Assembly (NCBI RefSeq): GCF_963575615.1
Contig: NZ_CAUYTL010000006.1
Coordinates: forward strand, 47,052 to 111,051
Source of the DNA: Listeria_A hofi
GTDB lineage: Bacteria; Bacillota; Bacilli; Lactobacillales; Listeriaceae
Reading direction: 5' to 3'
Length of the DNA: 64,000 nt
Part shown: in pieces, positions 1 to 7,087 of the stretch
How positions within the stretch are numbered: the first letter of the stretch is position 1
Layout of the letters: each line of letters begins with the position of its first letter
Notes under the pieces: model-generated
Databases searched by the model: none
What the model was told of the DNA's origin: nothing
Seen by the model: only the letters and a program-made list of their open reading frames with translations
Program-made: the position numbers and the translations under genes

Positions 1-1
1 A

Positions 2-211
2 TACGGTTTTGAAAAAGCAGATGTGAGCATGGAAACGGTAATTTACCAAGCAAACGGCACGCAAAAAGCAACGATTCGCGTGGAGAATAACAATTCCGAA
101 ATAACAGTTCACACAGAAGGTTTGTCGAACTACGAAGTCATCTGGCATAAACAATATGAATCAGGGACGAAAGCATACGAAACATCTGAAAAAATAATCA
201 AACTATCATAA
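2..211 (+). CDS. C-terminal fragment of an unidentified protein (5' end outside the window)
   Basis: The reading frame is open from the first bases of the window to a TAA at 209-211, so only the last 69 residues are visible and the real start lies upstream. The fragment is hydrophilic and beta-rich in appearance, with no motif I can name. The next gene is a GPH-type sugar symporter. Such symporters often follow a glycoside hydrolase (for example the YicI/YicJ pair), so this could be the C-terminal beta-sandwich of a glycosidase. That is an inference from the neighbour only. The internal GTG at 23 and ATG at 29 lack a Shine-Dalgarno sequence and are unlikely to be starts. Confidence 0.5.
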   Translation, partial: YGFEKADVSMETVIYQANGTQKATIRVENNNSEITVHTEGLSNYEVIWHKQYESGTKAYETSEKIIKLS

Positions 212-213
212 AA

Positions 214-247
214 AAATCGAGCCCGTCTCCGCATCGAGATGGGTGAC
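214..247. other. intercistronic hairpin
   Basis: The arms GCCCGTCTC and GAGATGGGT can pair with G-U wobbles around a short loop. The run of A on the left side would give a U-tract only on the minus strand. For plus-strand transcription it is more likely an mRNA processing or stability hairpin than a terminator. Confidence 0.3.
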
Positions 248-269
248 TACTAAAAAAGGTGGAGATGTA

Positions 270-1655
270 ATGGAAGCGACAGGAAGAATATCGACGGAAC
301 AACCATTGAAAGCGATGGTGCCTTGGAAAGAACGAATTAGTTACGGTTTAAGCGACACTGCATGTAATCTAGCATTTCAAGTTATTTCGACCTATTTAAT
401 GTTTTTCTATACAGATGTTTACGGATTGAGCGCAGCTGCGGTTGGAACTCTATTTCTAGTCGCGCGCGTGATTGATGCCTTTGACGGACCGATTATCGGG
501 ATTTTCATCGATCGCACCAACACACGCTGGGGCAAAAGTCGACCATTCTTCCTCTGGTTCGCGATTCCATTTGGCCTCATGTGCGTGTTAACCTTTACGA
601 CACCAGGCTTTGATGACGCTGGAAAATTGGCATGGGCTTATATCACATATATTTTAGTAGGTATTTTATATTCTTGCGTGAACCTGCCAATCACATCGAT
701 TTTGCCAAGTTTGACGAATAATCCGCAAGAAAGGACGGTTTTGGGGACGATACGCCAATTTGGTGGCACTTTAGGACAAATCATTGTAACCGTATTCACG
801 TTGCCAATCGTAGCGGCACTCGGAAAAGGAGATGACCAAAAAGGCTTTTTCCTTACAATTTTGATTTTTGCCATCGTTGCTGTGGTATTATTACTGAACA
901 CTTTTTTCAACACGAAAGAACGAATTGAAAATGTGCAAAAAGTGGTACGCGTGAAGGACAGTATTCAGGCGATTAAGCGCAATTGGCCATGGGCGATTAT
1001 GATTTTGATGAATTTTATTTATTGGATGGCTATGACGATGAAAAATCAGACGACCATTTACTTTTTCAAGTATAACTTGGGACGTGAAGATTTGGTGCCG
1101 ATGATTATGGCGCTGGCGTTCGGGTCGCTGTTGACGTTGCTGTTGACCCCGGCAGTTGCTGGGAGATTAGGTAAGCGGAACACAATGGTTGGCGGGCTTG
1201 TTTTGGCAATCATCGGACAAGTGATTATGGGCGTTGGTGCATACAGTTTGAGCGTGCCGATTATCATTTTCGGTGTTGTGATTAATGCGTTTGGGACTGG
1301 TTTTATTTCGGGCTTACTATCGGTTATGCTTGCCGATACTGTCGATTATGGCGAATGGAAAAGTGGCGTAAGAGCGCAAGGTTTGCTGACTTCGGCGTCT
1401 AGTTTCGGCGCGAAATTCGGGATGGGAATTGGTGGCGCGATGACAGCGGGAATTCTAGCGGCGGGCGGATACCAAGCGAATAAAGTCCAATCCACGAGCG
1501 CGCTACATGCGATTGAGTTTAACTTTATTTGGATACCGATTGTCGGCTTTGCGATTGCAGCGATTGCGTTGCTGTTTTATAAAGCGGATAAGCAGGAGAA
1601 GATGTATCTTGTGGAGTTGGCAGAGCGGAATAGGAAGTTGAAGGATGAGGGGTAA
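270..1655 (+). CDS. GPH-family sugar/cation symporter (MFS)
   Basis: A 461-residue integral membrane protein with about twelve hydrophobic segments. It should import a glycoside, pentoside or hexuronide with a cation. Family hallmarks are visible: the N-terminal GLSDTACNLAFQ stretch, the loop FDGPIIGIFIDRTNTRWGKSRPF after the second helix pair (residues about 72-94), and DTVDYGEWKSGVRAQG near residue 360, matching the melibiose/YicJ/XynB-type consensus. I chose ATG 270 because AGGTGGAG lies 5-12 bases upstream; the in-frame GTG at 243 has no ribosome site. It probably shares an operon with the truncated gene before it. The substrate cannot be told from sequence. Confidence 0.88.
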   Translation: MEATGRISTEQPLKAMVPWKERISYGLSDTACNLAFQVISTYLMFFYTDVYGLSAAAVGTLFLVARVIDAFDGPIIGIFIDRTNTRWGKSRPFFLWFAIPFGLMCVLTFTTPGFDDAGKLAWAYITYILVGILYSCVNLPITSILPSLTNNPQERTVLGTIRQFGGTLGQIIVTVFTLPIVAALGKGDDQKGFFLTILIFAIVAVVLLLNTFFNTKERIENVQKVVRVKDSIQAIKRNWPWAIMILMNFIYWMAMTMKNQTTIYFFKYNLGREDLVPMIMALAFGSLLTLLLTPAVAGRLGKRNTMVGGLVLAIIGQVIMGVGAYSLSVPIIIFGVVINAFGTGFISGLLSVMLADTVDYGEWKSGVRAQGLLTSASSFGAKFGMGIGGAMTAGILAAGGYQANKVQSTSALHAIEFNFIWIPIVGFAIAAIALLFYKADKQEKMYLVELAERNRKLKDEG

Positions 1656-1659
1656 GTGA

Positions 1660-1800
1660 AATAGACAAGCGCTAGCGGGCGGGCTAATCTTTTCTCCTAA
1701 GATAGAGAATCCTTTCACGTCAGAGCTAGAGTATCAAGAAGATAAAAATGCTGAGTTTTGGGAGGATGCTACACAGAAGGATTTGAACAATGGACTCTAA
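1660..1800 (+). pseudogene. 5'-truncated antitoxin remnant upstream of mazF
   Basis: The frame directly upstream of the MazF-like toxin is open for 46 codons (NRQALAGGLIFSPKIENP...DLNNGL, then TAA) and overlaps the toxin start by 11 bases, the usual arrangement for a mazE/mazF-type pair. It contains no ATG or GTG, its only TTG is five codons from the end, and it runs into a TGA at 1657. The end of the symporter gene (1655) lies only four bases before it. The N-terminal DNA-binding half of the presumed antitoxin is therefore missing. The tail is acidic with aromatic residues (EFWEDA), as expected of a toxin-binding segment. Assignment rests on position and character, not on a recognised domain. 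Confidence 0.45.
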
Positions 1801-2131
1801 GCCAAGTCAGGGAGATATTTTATGGCTAAATTTTTCTCCGTCAGTAGGAAAAGAAATGCGAGGAACCCATCCAGCAGTCGTTGTGTCATCAGATGCTTAC
1901 AACCGGAAAACGAATTATATCATTGTTTGTTTGATAACTATGGGTGGAAATAATTTTCAAGGGTATGTCGATTTGGAAGACTATAAAATTAAAGGCCGTA
2001 TCAATGCCACTCAAGTCCATAGTTTTGATACGCAAAGAATCAAGAGCAAGACGTTTGCGGATAAGCTACGAGGCGAAGATTTTATTCTTGTAAAACAAAC
2101 TTTGGATTATGCTTTAGCGTTAGATTTTTAA
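1790..2131 (+). CDS. MazF/PemK-family endoribonuclease toxin
   Basis: A 113-residue protein with the PemK/MazF fold signature: GDILWLNFSPSVGKE near residue 8, RGTHPAVVVSS near residue 24, and a C-terminal D.LRGEDF.LVK segment. Members cleave mRNA at short motifs and are neutralised by an antitoxin encoded just upstream with an overlapping stop and start. Here that antitoxin frame is truncated (see 1660-1800), so the toxin appears orphaned. ATG 1790 has no strong Shine-Dalgarno of its own, which fits translational coupling to the lost antitoxin. It may be silent, or be neutralised by an antitoxin encoded elsewhere. A hairpin terminator follows. Confidence 0.85.
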   Translation: MDSKPSQGDILWLNFSPSVGKEMRGTHPAVVVSSDAYNRKTNYIIVCLITMGGNNFQGYVDLEDYKIKGRINATQVHSFDTQRIKSKTFADKLRGEDFILVKQTLDYALALDF

Positions 2132-2138
2132 TAGGGTG

Positions 2139-2178
2139 AAGACGTTGTTCTAATAAATTAGCGAACAGCGTCTTTTAT
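2139..2178 (+). terminator. rho-independent terminator after mazF
   Basis: GACGTTGTTC pairs with GAACAGCGTC (one G-U) across a 12-base loop and is followed by TTTTATTTT. Confidence 0.75.
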
Positions 2179-2323
2179 TTTCCTGTTTTTTGGTAAATGC
2201 TAACAGGTGAGAGCCCCGAGTGAAATACAGTATCGTTGAGTGTCTATCTACTAGTTTTCAGCTGTCCTTTTTGGGGAAATAACTAATAAATAAAATCATG
2301 ACGTTAGCAAGGGAGGAGCGACA

Positions 2324-3625
2324 TTGAAAAATTTTTATTTGTTTGGTGTTACGTTGATGTTCATCGTATTATGTTTCATTTCCTTAGGTAATTCCGTAGG
2401 CGCAAAGTCAGCTAGCATTGTCGACCTTAAGCCACTCATTGAAAAGACAGGCAGCGGCAAACTCATTTTAAAAAGTAAAAAAGAAGTGACCTACGTTGTG
2501 AATGAACCGATTAAGAATGTGAAGTGTAGTATCCAAGGCGCACCAGAAGGTTCCTCTATCAAAGCGAACTTCAAAGGATACGGAAATGCAACGACGCCAT
2601 CCTTGCTCCACTATCAGTCAGGTATCAACAACATTACCATCAAGAACGTTACTTTCGATTTGGCATTGGTTGGGAGAGGTGCTGTGAACTTTTATCAAAA
2701 TACTAATATCATCGTGGAAAACTGTTTTTTCACAGGTTACTCTAAAACATATGGCTGGCGAGCGGTAGATAGTTCTATTTGCTTCACGGATAGCAAGAAT
2801 ATAACCATTCGCAATAACCGCTTTATTAATAATGGCTACCAATATGGCAGAGTTCTAAACGAGCTAAATCGCTGCATTACCATCCAAGGAAACTTCGGCG
2901 ACAACTACACAATTTCCAACAATGAATTTACAAAAGTAAACCAAGCAATCGTTGTAAATGGCAATAGAATAAGCAAATTCAACGTCTACAATAACGCGTT
3001 CAATGCTGTCGTTGATAATAGTCTATATCTGCTAAATATCCCCATTGCGAATATTTACAATAATGACTTCAACAAGACAAGGACTACAAATTCTCCCGAT
3101 GAAGGCATTGTTCTCTCCGGTGGGAACTTCAAAATTACGAATAACCGCGCATATAATGTTCTAAACAAATTCATTGCAATCAATGGCTCAACGAAAAGCG
3201 TGGAAGTAACGCATAATACCATCAAAAATGAAAAAACAAAGTTACGGCCAGTGGTTATTGCATGGCGTAACAATACCGCTTATACTGTGCAACAACTCAA
3301 CTTTTCAAACAATAAAATAGACACAGATACTGCACCTGCCAACTACGATACAATACCGATTGGGAGAGTGAATCGGCTGACCATCCAAGGAAATCAATTC
3401 GTTCTAAAAGGCCTCTCTAATTATCAAAATTTGTTTAGTTTGCAAGGCAGGGCGACGATTGGCTTTGTACAAATTACCAGAAATACGGTGAAACCTCGTG
3501 CCGGTAGCACCATCTCTAAAAAGGCTTTTTTTCTACGTGAAAAAGCTCCCGTGATTCCTAAAATCAATATATTAAAGCTGAACAGTAATCAATTCAGTGG
3601 GAAATATCCGGTGATTTTGAAATAA
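2324..3625 (+). CDS. secreted right-handed parallel beta-helix protein
   Basis: A 433-residue protein with a signal peptide (positively charged start, hydrophobic core, likely cleavage after SVGA near residue 27) and Asn-rich repeats such as NITIKNVTF, NIIVENCFF, NITIRNNRF and FNVYNNAF, spaced about 20-25 residues apart. This is the coil pattern of pectate-lyase-like and polysaccharide-lyase beta-helices. No catalytic residues of a defined lyase or hydrolase family can be assigned, so carbohydrate binding or cleavage outside the cell is an inference. The start is TTG 2324, six bases after GGGAGGAG; no ATG fits the reading frame better. It is monocistronic, with a terminator directly downstream. 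Confidence 0.75.
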   Translation: MKNFYLFGVTLMFIVLCFISLGNSVGAKSASIVDLKPLIEKTGSGKLILKSKKEVTYVVNEPIKNVKCSIQGAPEGSSIKANFKGYGNATTPSLLHYQSGINNITIKNVTFDLALVGRGAVNFYQNTNIIVENCFFTGYSKTYGWRAVDSSICFTDSKNITIRNNRFINNGYQYGRVLNELNRCITIQGNFGDNYTISNNEFTKVNQAIVVNGNRISKFNVYNNAFNAVVDNSLYLLNIPIANIYNNDFNKTRTTNSPDEGIVLSGGNFKITNNRAYNVLNKFIAINGSTKSVEVTHNTIKNEKTKLRPVVIAWRNNTAYTVQQLNFSNNKIDTDTAPANYDTIPIGRVNRLTIQGNQFVLKGLSNYQNLFSLQGRATIGFVQITRNTVKPRAGSTISKKAFFLREKAPVIPKINILKLNSNQFSGKYPVILK

Positions 3626-3641
3626 ACGGCTAGAAAATGAG

Positions 3642-3672
3642 AAAGTCGCTTCTTGTTGGAGTGGCTTTTTTA
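3642..3672 (+). terminator. terminator of the beta-helix gene
   Basis: AGTCGCTTC pairs with GGAGTGGCT through several G-U pairs around TTGTT and is followed by TTTTT. Confidence 0.7.
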
Positions 3673-4034
3673 ACTGTATATTTTGTGTAACAAGAAAGTA
3701 GATATTGATGCGTTTTCAAAAGGAAAAACAGTTGATACAAACAAATTGTGAGAGAAAGAGATGATAGCGGTTGAATTTTGAAATATGTGATATCAGTGTT
3801 TTTACCGTGTTATTTGGTCTATATTTTTTTACTAACTGGCATGACATTGAACTCAGTTGGTGATATTCTTGTGAGCGTTAAGTGGGAGTATGGTATTAAT
3901 TAGAGAAAGAAAGGTACGGAGGTATACGGAAACGTTTGGTAAGGGTTGCCATGCTGTATGAATATTAATTTCTGTAGTAGTCATTACGAATAAATTTTAT
4001 ATACATATGCATATAGGTATGTTATAATGAACGT
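3673..4034. other. AT-rich intergenic stretch with the antitoxin promoter at its end
   Basis: No gene is recognised here. The segment 3698-3714 is 15/17 identical to 13547-13563. ATGCGTTTTCAAAA at 3708-3721 is repeated in perfect inverted orientation at 4321-4334, so it flanks the toxin-antitoxin module on both sides. The only convincing promoter is the one just before 4035. Confidence 0.5.
4000..4028 (+). promoter_or_regulatory. promoter of the antisense antitoxin RNA
   Basis: A perfect -10 TATAAT (4023-4028) lies 17 bases after TATACA (4000-4005, four of six matches to the -35 consensus). Transcription would start near 4035, which makes an RNA of about 70 bases up to the terminator at 4104. 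Confidence 0.65.
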
Positions 4035-4104
4035 GGAAAAAGGTATACATGATTTACCCAAAGCGAAGCCCCAGTCTCCTGCCAGAGATTGGGGCTTCTT
4101 TTTT
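4035..4104 (+). ncRNA. antitoxin RNA of an Fst-type (par/RNAII-like) type I system
   Basis: The predicted transcript begins about seven bases after TATAAT and ends in a 14-bp GC-rich hairpin plus T-tract (4065-4104). Its 5' part (4033-4059) is a direct repeat, 24 of 27 positions, of 4204-4232. That second copy is the complement of the toxin mRNA's ribosome site and first codons. The RNA can therefore pair with toxin mRNA both at the translation start and across the shared terminator. This is the known layout of RNAII in the enterococcal par locus and of SprA-type antisense RNAs. It was deduced from sequence only. Confidence 0.7.
4065..4104. terminator. shared bidirectional terminator of the toxin-antitoxin pair
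   Basis: GAAGCCCCAGTCTC pairs with GAGATTGGGGCTTC, followed on the plus strand by TTTTTT. The two convergent transcripts would both end here and so be complementary over the hairpin. Confidence 0.8.
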
Positions 4105-4118
4105 GGTTAGCAAACCGT

Positions 4119-4223
4119 CTACTGCTTTTTTTTCTTGCGTCGAGTCTCTAACCAGTGATTGAAGATTGCAAGGATGCAACCAACAATGACCGGCGCAAGA
4201 ATGGTGGAAAAAAAGATATACAT
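4119..4223 (-). CDS. Fst/PepA1-family type I toxin peptide
   Basis: A 34-residue ORF, too short for most gene finders. It reads MYIFFSTILAPVIVG, then a hydrophobic helix, then NHWLETRRKKKKQ. The pattern of a short start, ILAPVIVGC, one transmembrane helix, W-L and a charged tail matches Fst, S. aureus PepA1 and relatives, which depolarise or condense the cell from the membrane. The start at 4223 is preceded by a strong GGAAGGGGGG site. A promoter, an overlapping antisense RNA and a shared terminator complete the module. The predicted toxin mRNA (about 4273 to 4060, roughly 210 bases) and antitoxin (about 70 bases) match the par-locus sizes as I remember them. High confidence in family; activity not shown. 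Confidence 0.82.
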   Translation of the reverse strand: MYIFFSTILAPVIVGCILAIFNHWLETRRKKKKQ

Positions 4224-4279
4224 AATCTACCCCCCTTCCCTAGATGCTGTTCTCGTCTCTAGAGGTAGACGGCTTCTTA

Positions 4280-4308
4280 ATTATAACATGTTGAGCAGGT
4301 CTTGGCAC
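4280..4308 (-). promoter_or_regulatory. promoter of the Fst-like toxin mRNA
   Basis: On the minus strand TATAAT (4285-4280) is preceded at 17 bases by GTGCCA (4308-4303). Transcription would start near 4273 and leave a leader of about 50 bases before the toxin ATG. Confidence 0.6.
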
Positions 4309-4335
4309 TTTCACCACGATTTTTGAAAACGCATA

Positions 4336-4370
4336 ATAAAAAATAGAATGCCCAATCAAACTAGGCATTC
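4336..4370 (-). terminator. terminator of the GNAT gene
   Basis: On the minus strand GAATGCCT pairs with GGGCATTC, followed by TATTTTTTATT. It separates the acetyltransferase from the toxin promoter. Confidence 0.7.
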
Positions 4371-4376
4371 CACTCC

Positions 4377-4817
4377 TCACTTATAATCTTTCCCCATCCG
4401 ATAATGCCCGCCAATCTTCGGAATTACGAACTCTTCGCCAACCGAATAGAATCCCATTTTTTCATAAAATCCAATCGCAATTACGCGCGCATTACACCAA
4501 AGCAAATCGGCATCACGCCGAGCCAATTCCTCCTCAGCAAACACAATCACAGCTTTTCCAAGTCCGCGCAATCGCGCCTTAGAATCACTAGCCATTCCGC
4601 GTAATCGATATTGTTTCGCACCTTCAAAATGGCTGTCAGATTCTTCGTAAAAACTCCCAATCGCAACCAACTGCTCGTCGTCATCAAACACCCCAACATG
4701 AAACGTTGTCTTATCCTCATCTCCTGGATAGACAAGTGCCTCCACTGGATGATCCGGAATCAGCACGCGGTGGCGCAAATCGTGTGTTTGGGTGGCTTCT
4801 ATAAACCGTGTTTCCAT
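4377..4817 (-). CDS. GNAT-family N-acetyltransferase
   Basis: A 146-residue single-domain protein with a typical GNAT layout: a central strand YRLRGMASDSKARLRGLG carrying the acetyl-CoA pyrophosphate loop (R-L-R-G-L-G-K, residues about 82-88), an amphipathic helix, then NARVIAIGFYEKMGF, the usual motif B with Phe-Tyr-Lys-Gly-type ending. It transfers acetyl from acetyl-CoA to an unknown amine. The start at 4817 has GAGAGAGGGA about ten bases upstream. It lies 72 bases downstream of, and on the same strand as, the acyl-CoA synthetase, so the two may be cotranscribed. Confidence 0.85.
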   Translation of the reverse strand: METRFIEATQTHDLRHRVLIPDHPVEALVYPGDEDKTTFHVGVFDDDEQLVAIGSFYEESDSHFEGAKQYRLRGMASDSKARLRGLGKAVIVFAEEELARRDADLLWCNARVIAIGFYEKMGFYSVGEEFVIPKIGGHYRMGKDYK

Positions 4818-4889
4818 CTATACCATTCCCTCTCTCAAAAGCAAGTTACTTGGAATGATTGTACCCAATTTTTCGGGATTTAGCAACGA

Positions 4890-6473
4890 TTATTGTGCGG
4901 TTTTCGCGAATTCTGCTTCACGCAGAGTCACTCGGCGAACTTTTCCGGAATCGGTTTTTGGTAAGCTTTCGACAAACTCGATACGTCGTGGATATTTATA
5001 CGGCGCGGTGTGTTCTTTCGTGAAATTCTGCAATTCTTTCACAAGCGCTGTATCGCCAACAAACTCGTCTTTCAAAACGATGAAAGCTTTCACTACCGTA
5101 CCACGAATCTCATCAGGGCTTGCTACAACAGCAACCTCTTTCACACTCGGATGATTTGTCAATGCATCCTCAACTTCAAATGGACCAATCGTGTAGCCGG
5201 AACTAATGATAATATCGTCGTTGCGACCCTGGAACCAGTAATAATCGTCCTCATCACGATACGCGCGGTCGCCGGAAACGAAATAATCGCCACGAATCGC
5301 TTTTTCCAAACGCTCTGGTTCTTTGTAGTATTCTTGGAACAGCGCTGGGAAATCTTTGCGCATCGCGATATCGCCAATTTCACCAACGCCAACAGGTTGC
5401 CCATTTTCATCAATAATTGCCATGTACTCTGGCATAATCGGCTTGCCCATCGATCCCGGACGAATCGGAAAATCAACAAGCGTACCAATCAGAAGTGTAC
5501 TCTCGGTTTGACCATAACCATCGCGCACTTTAATGTCAAAATTGTCTTGAAAAACTGTTATCACTTCGCGGTTTAGTGGCTCTCCAGCAGAAACAGCGCT
5601 ACGCAAATGACTCAAATCATACGTATCCAAATGATCCGCCTTCGCCATCAAACGGTATTCCGTCGGCGTACAGCACAACACATTCACCTTCCTATCTTGC
5701 AAAAGTTCCAACTGCTTTGCAGGACGAAAACGCCCATTATAAATGAAGCCCGTCGCGCCTTTGCCTAAAACAGATAAGAACGGCGACCAAACCCATTTTT
5801 GCCAGCCAGGCCCCGCTGTTGCCCAAACGGTATCACTCTCACGAATATCCAACCAGTGATCTGCTGCAATTCGAATGTGCGCATAACCCCAGCCATGTAC
5901 ATGCACAACGCCCTTCGGATTTCCCGTCGTGCCTGAGGTAAAGGCCAGCAAACATGGATCATCCTTGCGCGTGGCTACTTTTTCAAATTGCACCTTAGCG
6001 GTATCAACCAACTGCTGATAACTCTGCCAACCATCAATCGCGCTATCTCTACCAACAACAATTCGCGTCACAACACTCGGCATGTCCATAATTTTATCAA
6101 ATTCTGCTGTACAACTCGCATCCGCAATGATTGCCCTCACATCCGCATGATGAATCCGATACTCCAAATCATGCGCCTTCAAAAGCTCTGAAGCTGGAAT
6201 AATAATCGCACCAGTCAGCCAAATACCCATGTAAACTGCGTACGTCTCGAGCAGCCGTGGCATCATAACGATTACGTGGTCACCTTTTCCAATTCCAGAA
6301 TCCTTCATCACATTTGCAAAACGATTAGCTGTTTCTAATAATCGATGATACGACCATTCCTTCACTATCCCAGCTTCATTTTCCCAAATCAACGCCGTCT
6401 TCTCTGAGTCAAACTGCGCAATCTCATCCGTAATATTATAAAATTCAGGGGCAATTAAATTTTCTGATTTCAT
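4890..6473 (-). CDS. acyl-CoA synthetase (AMP-forming, MACS/MbcS-like)
   Basis: A 527-residue member of the ANL adenylating superfamily that activates a carboxylic acid to its CoA ester via an acyl-AMP. Visible motifs are the ATP loop FTSGTTGNPKG (residues 178-188), DGYGQTE, the hinge GRNDDIIISSGYTIGP, and the C-terminal lysine in PKTDSGKVRR. Length and the GWGYAH segment fit the medium-chain/branched-chain group (B. subtilis YtcI, MbcS) better than the roughly 570-650-residue acetyl-CoA synthetases. A FapR-like operator lies upstream, which supports a role in recycling fatty-acid or branched-chain precursors. The start has AAGGAGATG upstream. It is divergent from tadA, as I remember in L. 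monocytogenes. The exact substrate is not determinable. Confidence 0.85.
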   Translation of the reverse strand: MKSENLIAPEFYNITDEIAQFDSEKTALIWENEAGIVKEWSYHRLLETANRFANVMKDSGIGKGDHVIVMMPRLLETYAVYMGIWLTGAIIIPASELLKAHDLEYRIHHADVRAIIADASCTAEFDKIMDMPSVVTRIVVGRDSAIDGWQSYQQLVDTAKVQFEKVATRKDDPCLLAFTSGTTGNPKGVVHVHGWGYAHIRIAADHWLDIRESDTVWATAGPGWQKWVWSPFLSVLGKGATGFIYNGRFRPAKQLELLQDRKVNVLCCTPTEYRLMAKADHLDTYDLSHLRSAVSAGEPLNREVITVFQDNFDIKVRDGYGQTESTLLIGTLVDFPIRPGSMGKPIMPEYMAIIDENGQPVGVGEIGDIAMRKDFPALFQEYYKEPERLEKAIRGDYFVSGDRAYRDEDDYYWFQGRNDDIIISSGYTIGPFEVEDALTNHPSVKEVAVVASPDEIRGTVVKAFIVLKDEFVGDTALVKELQNFTKEHTAPYKYPRRIEFVESLPKTDSGKVRRVTLREAEFAKTAQ

Positions 6474-6501
6474 TTGGAAACATCTCCTTGGTTTAGGTTT
6501 T

Positions 6502-6518
6502 TTATGACCTGATACTAA
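6502..6518 (-). promoter_or_regulatory. candidate FapR operator upstream of the acyl-CoA synthetase
   Basis: TTATGACCTGATACTAA (plus strand) matches the remembered FapR operator TTAGTACCTGATACTAA at 15 of 17 positions and lies 29-45 bases before the synthetase start. FapR represses membrane-lipid genes in Firmicutes and is released by malonyl-CoA. A second imperfect palindrome (ATATGGTACTATAT) lies just beyond it. Confidence 0.5.
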
Positions 6519-6575
6519 TATATGGTACTATATCAAACAAGCCAAAGCAAATAAAAGACACAAACCGCATACCTA

Positions 6576-6584
6576 TGCTAAAAT
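6576..6584 (+). promoter_or_regulatory. extended -10 promoter of tadA
   Basis: TGCTAAAAT (TGn plus TAAAAT) lies 30 bases before the tadA ATG and is followed by the ribosome site AGAGGGGAG. Confidence 0.5.
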
Positions 6585-6613
6585 AAAGAATAATCAAGAG
6601 GGGAGAACAATAC

Positions 6614-7087
6614 ATGTCTAAAGAAAGCTATATGCGTGATGCTCTAATCGAAGCCGAAAAAGCACGTGAAAAAGGAGAAGTACCAATCGGCGCGGTTGTC
6701 GTGCTTAATGGAGAAATTATCGGGCGAGCGCATAATCTCCGTGAAACAACAAAAAACGCCATCACACACGCCGAAATCCTCGCGATTCAGGATGCCTGTA
6801 AAACTCAGGATGCATGGCGACTAGAAGGTGCTGATTTATACGTCACGCTCGAACCTTGTCCAATGTGTAGCGGCGCGATTCTACTTTCCCGCATCGCTAA
6901 CGTTTATTACGGAGCTGTTGATCCAAAAGCTGGAACCGCAGGGACGCTCATGAATCTGCTCCAAGATTCGCGCTTCAATCATCAATGTGAAGTCGAAGCA
7001 GGAATCTTAGCTGATGAATGCGGTGCTATCCTTACTAATTTTTTCCGAGATTTGCGTGCGAGAAAGAAACAGCAAAAAGAGTCTTAA
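6614..7087 (+). CDS. tadA: tRNA(adenosine(34)) deaminase
   Basis: A 157-residue zinc deaminase that converts A34 of tRNA-Arg(ACG) to inosine, which is needed to read CGN codons. The catalytic set is complete: THAE (His52 zinc ligand, Glu54 proton shuttle) and PCPMC (Cys82 and Cys85 zinc ligands). EVPIGAVVV at residues 22-30 is typical of TadA rather than free-base cytosine deaminases. Length matches the family. The ATG follows AGAGGGGAGAA. It stands alone between the divergent synthetase gene and the cyd operon. I looked for the small signal recognition RNA that follows tadA in Bacillus and did not see it here. Confidence 0.95.
   Translation: MSKESYMRDALIEAEKAREKGEVPIGAVVVLNGEIIGRAHNLRETTKNAITHAEILAIQDACKTQDAWRLEGADLYVTLEPCPMCSGAILLSRIANVYYGAVDPKAGTAGTLMNLLQDSRFNHQCEVEAGILADECGAILTNFFRDLRARKKQQKES

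Noticed and set aside
3920..3945. cre-like site (GGAAACGTTT core) for catabolite control
   Set aside because: Outer positions do not fit the consensus and no sugar gene lies directly downstream.
5010..5576. 188-codon plus-strand frame opposite the acyl-CoA synthetase
   Set aside because: The minus-strand gene has all family motifs across this span and the plus-strand frame has no start site or recognisable domain.
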